A stretch of 9,276 nucleotides of DNA from CBCPMX01 sp965120355 (GTDB taxonomy: Bacteria > Bacillota > Clostridia > Oscillospirales > Oscillospiraceae): the NCBI GenBank assembly GCA_965120355.1, contig CBCPMX010000091.1, positions 1-9,276 of the forward strand, in the 5' to 3' direction. A program made the translations under genes and the position numbers. Below the pieces are notes generated by a model. That model was given only the letters and a program-made list of their open reading frames with translations. It was not told the origin of the DNA and did not search any database. Numbering within the stretch: position 1 is the first letter of the stretch; every line of letters begins with the position of its first letter. This document shows positions 6,004 through 9,276 of the stretch, piece after piece.

Positions 6004-6046
6004 AAGAGCCCCGCCTGCTCCATCAAATGGAACAGGCGGGGCTCTT
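6004..6046. terminator. Bidirectional terminator hairpin between convergent genes
   Basis: A perfect 14-bp stem (6004-6017 AAGAGCCCCGCCTG / 6033-6046 CAGGCGGGGCTCTT) is extended inward by TCCA/TGGA (6019-6022/6028-6031) after one mismatch. It lies between the convergent mini-GlgA gene and the DUF5662 gene. Tails on both sides contain only short T-runs, but the stem is long and GC-rich. Confidence 0.7.
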
Positions 6047-6055
6047 TGCGGTTTC

Positions 6056-6610
6056 TTATTCCACCCGCTCTATGGGGATTGGCTCCCCTTTCAGAACGTG
6101 GTCTTTCAGATACCGGAATGTTGCGTCTTCTCCCTGATCCCGCAGCATTTCCAGCACATATTCCAGCTGCCGCCGGGTATTTGGGTGCATCATGGACATA
6201 TCCCTGCCGCGGCGCAGATAGGCCAGGGCGTCGCCGTCCGTATACGCCGCGCCATTATAAATTTTGCAGGCAGCAATGCGGTCCATAACCATTTCCACAA
6301 AATATTTCGTGGGCATTTCGATGGGCACGTCCATATTCGTGACCGGCGAAACATCGTTCCAGTATTCAAAGTGGTGCTTATTGCGGCCCTTATGATGCAG
6401 CCATGCAGAGGAATAGCCGCGTTCGAGCCGTTCCTCCACATTGGGGCTGTGCTTGCCGCTGTAATACTTCGCTCCCATGCGGAATTCCGTCCAGGAGTAT
6501 TTCGACAGGTCGTGCAGCAGCCCCTGTTTATACAGCCCCACACGAAAGCAGTGGCGCATCACGACAAATTTATGTTTGGTAATGGTTTTGAAATGTCCCC
6601 AAATATGCAC
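6056..6610 (-). CDS. DUF5662 family protein
   Basis: 184 residues from a GTG start at 6610, chosen because AGGAAGGA (6624..6617) lies 6 nt before it and the conserved sequence begins at once (HIWGHFKTITKHKF). The frame further upstream runs into sigK. Conserved features: GLLHDLSKYSWTEF (30-43), with an HD pair at H33-D34; AWLHHKGRNKHHFEYW (69-84), with H72, H73, H79 and H80; and MDRIAACK (109-116), with D110. This is the DUF5662 family, often database-labelled 'catalase' without support. The spaced His/Asp residues resemble an HD-type metal centre, so a metal-dependent hydrolase is an inference, not known. It lies 43 nt downstream of sigK on the same strand with no terminator between, so co-transcription is likely. 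Confidence 0.85.
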   Translation of the reverse strand: MHIWGHFKTITKHKFVVMRHCFRVGLYKQGLLHDLSKYSWTEFRMGAKYYSGKHSPNVEERLERGYSSAWLHHKGRNKHHFEYWNDVSPVTNMDVPIEMPTKYFVEMVMDRIAACKIYNGAAYTDGDALAYLRRGRDMSMMHPNTRRQLEYVLEMLRDQGEDATFRYLKDHVLKGEPIPIERVE

Positions 6611-6653
6611 GGTCAATCCTTCCTTTGTATTTGTATCGCAGTTCGTGACAGCT

Positions 6654-7343
6654 TTAGGCAAGGCCCAAAGCTTCCTCCAACTTGGACAGCGCTTTCTTTT
6701 CAATGCGGCTGACATAACTGCGGCTGATCCCGCACACCTCCGCAATTTCCCGCTGGGTGCGTGGTTTGCTGCCGTCCAGGCCATAGCGGAGAAAGATAAT
6801 CTTTTTTTCCCGATCCGTCAGAGTGGCCTGTACCGCCTGCCGCAGCCGGTCGCTCATTTCGCGGGAGCTGAGTTGCTCAAACAGGTCCTCGTCGGAACAG
6901 ATCACGTCCATCAATGACAGCGCCGTCCCATCCCCGCTGGTCTCGATCAGCTCTGACAGGGACACGTCCCCTGCGGACTTCTTTTGGCTGCGGAAATACA
7001 TGAGGACCTCATTTTCTATGCATCTGGCCGCATAGGTTGCCAGCCGGGCTCCCTTTTCCACATTGAATGTGGAAATGGCTTTGATCAGCCCAATGGTCCC
7101 GATGGAGATCAAATCATCCTGATCAGTGGACTGCGTATAGTATTTTTTCATAATGTGGGCAACAAGCCGCAAATTTCGCTCAATGAGGATATTGCGCGCC
7201 TCCTGGTCCCCCTGTGCGCTGCGCAGGAGATACTCCCGCTCCTCTGCCGCGGTCAGCGGTTTGGGGAAGGATCCTCCCGACCCAGACAGCCGCAAAGAAT
7301 ATAAAATGCTGCTCATAGTCAGCATAACTGCTGCAGAAATCAC
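6654..7343 (-). CDS. sigK: RNA polymerase sporulation sigma factor SigK
   Basis: 229 residues from a GTG start at 7343. GGAGGT (7356..7351) lies 7 nt before it, whereas the ATGs at 7325 and 7316 have no ribosome site. Residues 1 to ~25 form a hydrophobic pro-sequence, followed by SFPKPL (25-30), the usual start of the mature SigK body. Region 2 includes ILIERNLRLVAHIMKKYY (52-69), DDLISIGTIGLIKAI (76-90) and TYAARCIENEVLMY (103-116), the core-binding and -10-recognition parts. Region 4 ends with TQREIAEVCGISRSYVSRIEKKAL (196-219 approx.), a helix-turn-helix for the -35. The last motif and FPKPL favour SigK over SigE. SigK is the late mother-cell sigma factor; the pro-sequence implies activation by SpoIVFB-type cleavage. 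The coding frame is continuous, with no skin-type insertion. Confidence 0.9.
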   Translation of the reverse strand: MISAAVMLTMSSILYSLRLSGSGGSFPKPLTAAEEREYLLRSAQGDQEARNILIERNLRLVAHIMKKYYTQSTDQDDLISIGTIGLIKAISTFNVEKGARLATYAARCIENEVLMYFRSQKKSAGDVSLSELIETSGDGTALSLMDVICSDEDLFEQLSSREMSDRLRQAVQATLTDREKKIIFLRYGLDGSKPRTQREIAEVCGISRSYVSRIEKKALSKLEEALGLA

Positions 7344-7368
7344 CGACGACACCTCCGGTCTCAGTCTA

Positions 7369-7410
7369 TTCCGGCACAGGTCGTCCCTATTCCCACTTTT
7401 TCCGGCACAG
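7369..7410 (-). repeat. 11-bp direct repeat in the sigK leader
   Basis: TTCCGGCACAG (on the + strand) occurs at 7369-7379 and again at 7400-7410, 31 bp apart, both within 70 bp of the sigK start. Possible regulator site or chance duplication. Confidence 0.45.
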
Positions 7411-7507
7411 CCGCTCGTCTCTCCCCATTTTATACGCACAAGCGGGGAAACACAAGCGGATACGCCCATATCGGAACTGCAATCTTTGCAGCGTACAGAC
7501 CCATGGG

Positions 7508-7535
7508 ATTCTGTATGCTTCTCAATTTTCCCGGT
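7508..7535 (-). promoter_or_regulatory. Sporulation-type (SigK/SigE) promoter candidate for sigK
   Basis: On the - strand AC (7535..7534), 16 nt, then CATACAGAA (7517..7509). This is close to the SigK pattern AC-N16-CATAnnnTA, and CATACA also fits the SigE -10 core, but no SigE -35 is seen. It would start transcription ~160 nt before the sigK GTG. It agrees with sigK being controlled by SigE and SigK in Bacillus, but rests on short motifs. Confidence 0.3.
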
Positions 7536-7614
7536 TTCATCCAGTTTTTGCGCGGCATACAGAAGCCCACCAGCCGGGTGTACGGCCAAACACACCCCTT
7601 CCAGAAGAACATAC

Positions 7615-7662
7615 AAACAGAGCAGAAATCCCAGCATATGAAAGGGGCTTCCTGCTCTGTTT
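7615..7662 (-). terminator. Probable terminator of the M24 peptidase transcript
   Basis: An 11-bp stem AAACAGAGCAG (7615-7625) / CTGCTCTGTTT (7652-7662) is extended inward by AA/TT and CCC/GGG after single mismatches. On the - strand the tail is TGTTTGTATGTTCTT, a diluted U-run. It lies ~160 nt after the peptidase stop and is the best terminator candidate there. Confidence 0.5.
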
Positions 7663-7821
7663 ATTCGTCACAAGCTGCGCGGCACAGCCCTCTGAAAGCA
7701 GAGCCATTTCCGGCATGCTTCCCATAACTTCCAGGGTCCCTTTCCCGCTCTGCATTTCTGCGGCATGACCGGCGCACTGGCTGCGCAGCGTCTCAGATAG
7801 GCACTCCGCTGAACGCGGTCA

Positions 7822-8901
7822 TCAGGTCCCCAGGATCTTCAGTTCCTTGGAGCTTTGGTTGAGCACCTGTACTCCATCCTCTGTCACCAGGCAAAGGTCC
7901 TCAATGCGGACGCCGGTCTGTCCCGGCAGGTAAATACCCGGTTCACAGGAGAAGATCATTCCCGGCTGAACTACATCCGTGTTGACGCTGCTGACATCGC
8001 CCCATTCGTGGACGGCCCGTCCAATGGAGTGGCCCAACCGGTGTGTAAAATAGACTCCGTAGCCGGCATCCTCAATGACCTTCCGGGCAGCGGCATCAAT
8101 GTCGCAGAACCGCACACCGGGGCGGATTGCCGCCTCACCGGCCAGATTTGCCTGGCGCACAATCTCATAGATCTCCCACTCCTGGTCACTGACCGAGCCG
8201 AAGAAATAGGTGCGGGTCATGTCGGAGCAATAGCCGTCTTTGATACAGCCGATGTCAAACAGGACGCACTGTCCCGCCTCCAGCTTCGTATCGTCCGGCC
8301 GGTGATGGGGGTCCGCCGCATTGGCGCCGAAGCTCACGTCGGCGCTGAAGGACGGGCCGTCCGCCCCCAGCTCCTGATAAATCTCCAGCAGCCGTCTGGC
8401 AAGTTCCGCTTCCGTCACGCCAAGACGGACTTCCTCCCGCAGGCGTTCTACCGCCAGATCGTTGAGACGGGACGCTTCTATCATGCGGGCAATTTCCTCA
8501 GCATCCTTGCAGGCCCGCACCCGGTCCACAATGGGAGATCCGTTCCGATAGGCACTGGCTGCATGGTGTTCCTGCAGCTCCAGCAGGAATTCCGCCGCCA
8601 GCAGCTTGTCTACCCCCAAAGGCGCATTGTGATCCATATATTCCGCCGCCAGAACCGCGCCGCGAACCGTGTCGTCAAAATCGACGATCAGTTTTTCCGG
8701 CACATGAGGCGCAAAAAAGAGCCGGTTCAGAAACAGACGGGGCGTCTCCCCCTGCCGCAGCAGCAGCGCCAGGAAGCGCTCTCCCGGCCCAATCCGGTCG
8801 TCAGTTAAGTAGGCAATGGTATCCGGGTCGCTGATCAGCAGCTGCGGCAGCCCCTCCCGTTCCATGGCCTGTAAAATACGGTCAATCCGTTCTTGATGCA
8901 T
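7822..8901 (-). CDS. M24 family Xaa-Pro peptidase (PepP/PepQ type)
   Basis: 359 residues from the ATG at 8901. GGAGG (8914..8910) lies 8 nt before this ATG and 5 nt before an adjacent in-frame ATG at 8904, so either could be used. Residues ~1-125 form the creatinase-like N-terminal domain and ~130-359 the pita-bread catalytic domain. The five dinuclear metal ligands are present: D216 (FDIG), D227 (CSDMTRT), H291 (GHSIG), E320 (CEPGIY) and E334 (RIEDL). Accessory His residues at 200 (PHH) and 298 (VHEWG) are also in place. By family it removes an N-terminal residue before Pro or splits X-Pro dipeptides in the cytoplasm, with Mn or Co. PepP and PepQ cannot be separated here. Length is normal for Firmicutes members. 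It appears to be a single-gene unit. Confidence 0.92.
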   Translation of the reverse strand: MHQERIDRILQAMEREGLPQLLISDPDTIAYLTDDRIGPGERFLALLLRQGETPRLFLNRLFFAPHVPEKLIVDFDDTVRGAVLAAEYMDHNAPLGVDKLLAAEFLLELQEHHAASAYRNGSPIVDRVRACKDAEEIARMIEASRLNDLAVERLREEVRLGVTEAELARRLLEIYQELGADGPSFSADVSFGANAADPHHRPDDTKLEAGQCVLFDIGCIKDGYCSDMTRTYFFGSVSDQEWEIYEIVRQANLAGEAAIRPGVRFCDIDAAARKVIEDAGYGVYFTHRLGHSIGRAVHEWGDVSSVNTDVVQPGMIFSCEPGIYLPGQTGVRIEDLCLVTEDGVQVLNQSSKELKILGT

Positions 8902-8991
8902 CATGCATTCCTCCATCGCGTGCCAAAAAGCGGCCACGCCTTTTGACAGTGTCCCATTCCCGCGACGTCTGTGCCGCCGGTTTTCTTCTCT

Positions 8992-9020
8992 ATTGTATAC
9001 GCACGAAAGAAAAAACGCAA
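8992..9020 (-). promoter_or_regulatory. Promoter candidate for the M24 peptidase
   Basis: On the - strand TTGCGT (9020..9015), a 17-nt spacer and TACAAT (8997..8992). It would give a leader of ~85 nt. The -10 is good; the -35 keeps only TTG. Confidence 0.4.
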
Positions 9021-9095
9021 GGGGAAGAACCGGTGAGATCACAAATCCAATCACCCGGATTTTGCCTTATGCGAAATATTGTACAAAAACAGCTG

Positions 9096-9164
9096 TTGAA
9101 ATACGAAATTATTTGTTGTATTTTGCGCCAGTTTCCACTTATGATACAGATATGAACGTTCATA
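9096..9164 (+). promoter_or_regulatory. Promoter region with 14-bp palindromic operator candidate
   Basis: Two overlapping + strand promoter candidates: TTGAAA (9096-9101)-N17-TATTTT (9119-9124), and TTGTAT (9116-9121)-N18-TATGAT (9140-9145). Just after the second -10 is the perfect palindrome TATGAACGTTCATA (9151-9164), covering the expected start point. Inverted repeats of this TGAAC/GTTCA style are common operators for TetR-family repressors, so the site probably regulates the gene beyond the right edge. Confidence 0.45.
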
Positions 9165-9193
9165 CTGAAATCATACGAAAAGGAGTTCTAAGG

Positions 9194-9253
9194 TTGAAAC
9201 ATTGTAATTTGAGTACCATTCCGAAAAAGGGCGCACAAAACCACGCCCCCTAA
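9194..9253 (+). CDS. Possible 19-residue leader ORF
   Basis: TTG at 9194 with AAGGAG (9180-9185) 8 nt before it opens a 19-residue frame ending with TAA at 9253 (…KKGAQNHAP). The ribosome site is good and the frame follows the promoter/operator region, but the peptide has no recognisable sequence. An ATG at 9267 that could begin the next gene has no clear ribosome site. It could be a leader peptide or the broken start of a gene. Confidence 0.3.
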   Translation: MKHCNLSTIPKKGAQNHAP

Positions 9254-9276
9254 AAGCGAGCGAAAAATGAAGTTAT

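Larger units (their letters stand above)
7344..7821. other. 478-nt gap between pepP-type gene and sigK
   Basis: No gene is supported. Each - strand frame is open in parts. One runs in frame into sigK from an ATG at 7637 with a Leu-rich start, but none has a ribosome site at proper distance or a recognisable sequence. The gap holds a hairpin at 7615-7662, the sporulation promoter candidate at 7508-7535 and the direct repeat at 7369-7410. Its right end, 7663-7821, carries only short inverted repeats such as CTCTG/CAGAG (7690-7703). Confidence 0.5.

Noticed and set aside
7344..7637. N-terminal extension of sigK or a small membrane protein starting at 7637
   Set aside because: SigK similarity begins only at the GTG start; the upstream frame has a Leu-rich start but no properly spaced ribosome site and lies in a terminator hairpin.
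7855..8808. 317-residue + strand frame over the M24 peptidase
   Set aside because: Antisense shadow of a gene with all five metal ligands in order.

Overview
The window looks like a chromosomal segment of a GC-rich, spore-forming member of the class Clostridia, most likely an Oscillospiraceae-type gut anaerobe. This rests on the SCIFF peptide/maturase pair (near-universal in Clostridia), an intact sporulation sigma factor of the SigK type, strong AGGAGG-type ribosome sites, and protein sequences of that clade's style. The genus cannot be fixed from the sequence.

Left third (about 1-3353, + strand): a RiPP locus. A degenerate N-terminal piece of a GNAT acetyltransferase ends where a strong promoter begins (TTGACA-N17-TATCTT with extended -10). 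The promoter drives scfA, a 48-residue six-cysteine SCIFF precursor. A hairpin plus T-run follows and probably lets only part of the transcription reach scfB, the radical SAM/SPASM thioether maturase with an N-terminal recognition domain. The scfB stop codon overlaps the start of an Orn/Lys/Arg decarboxylase-family PLP enzyme (ATGA), so the two are probably translationally coupled. In this SCIFF peptide the residue expected to accept the thioether (Thr37 in the studied homologue) is Gly. At the extreme left a divergent gene begins on the - strand and leaves the window.

Middle (about 3429-5142, - strand): a GntP-family permease with a strong terminator behind it and a consensus promoter in front. 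Its leader of about 185 nt can fold into a compact three-way junction followed by more hairpins. A 35-codon upstream frame in the leader overlaps the permease start.

Centre (5335-5792, + strand): a 140-residue protein with its own good ribosome site and a SigE-type promoter candidate. It appears to be a shrunken, catalytically disabled derivative of the C-terminal half of glycogen synthase (GT5).

Right (6056-8901, - strand): a DUF5662 protein lies 43 nt downstream of sigK. sigK starts at a GTG, carries a hydrophobic pro-sequence and is not interrupted by a skin element. An M24 (PepP/PepQ-type) aminopeptidase lies upstream of sigK, separated by a gap of about 480 nt that holds a hairpin, a SigK/SigE-like promoter candidate and an 11-bp direct repeat. 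The right edge (about 9096-9276) holds a + strand promoter region with a 14-bp palindromic operator candidate for a gene beyond the window.

The units appear functionally separate: RiPP plus decarboxylase; a permease under probable leader control; sporulation genes; and a housekeeping peptidase. The points most worth following are the Gly37 SCIFF variant, the glycogen-synthase-derived mini-protein and the structured gntP leader.
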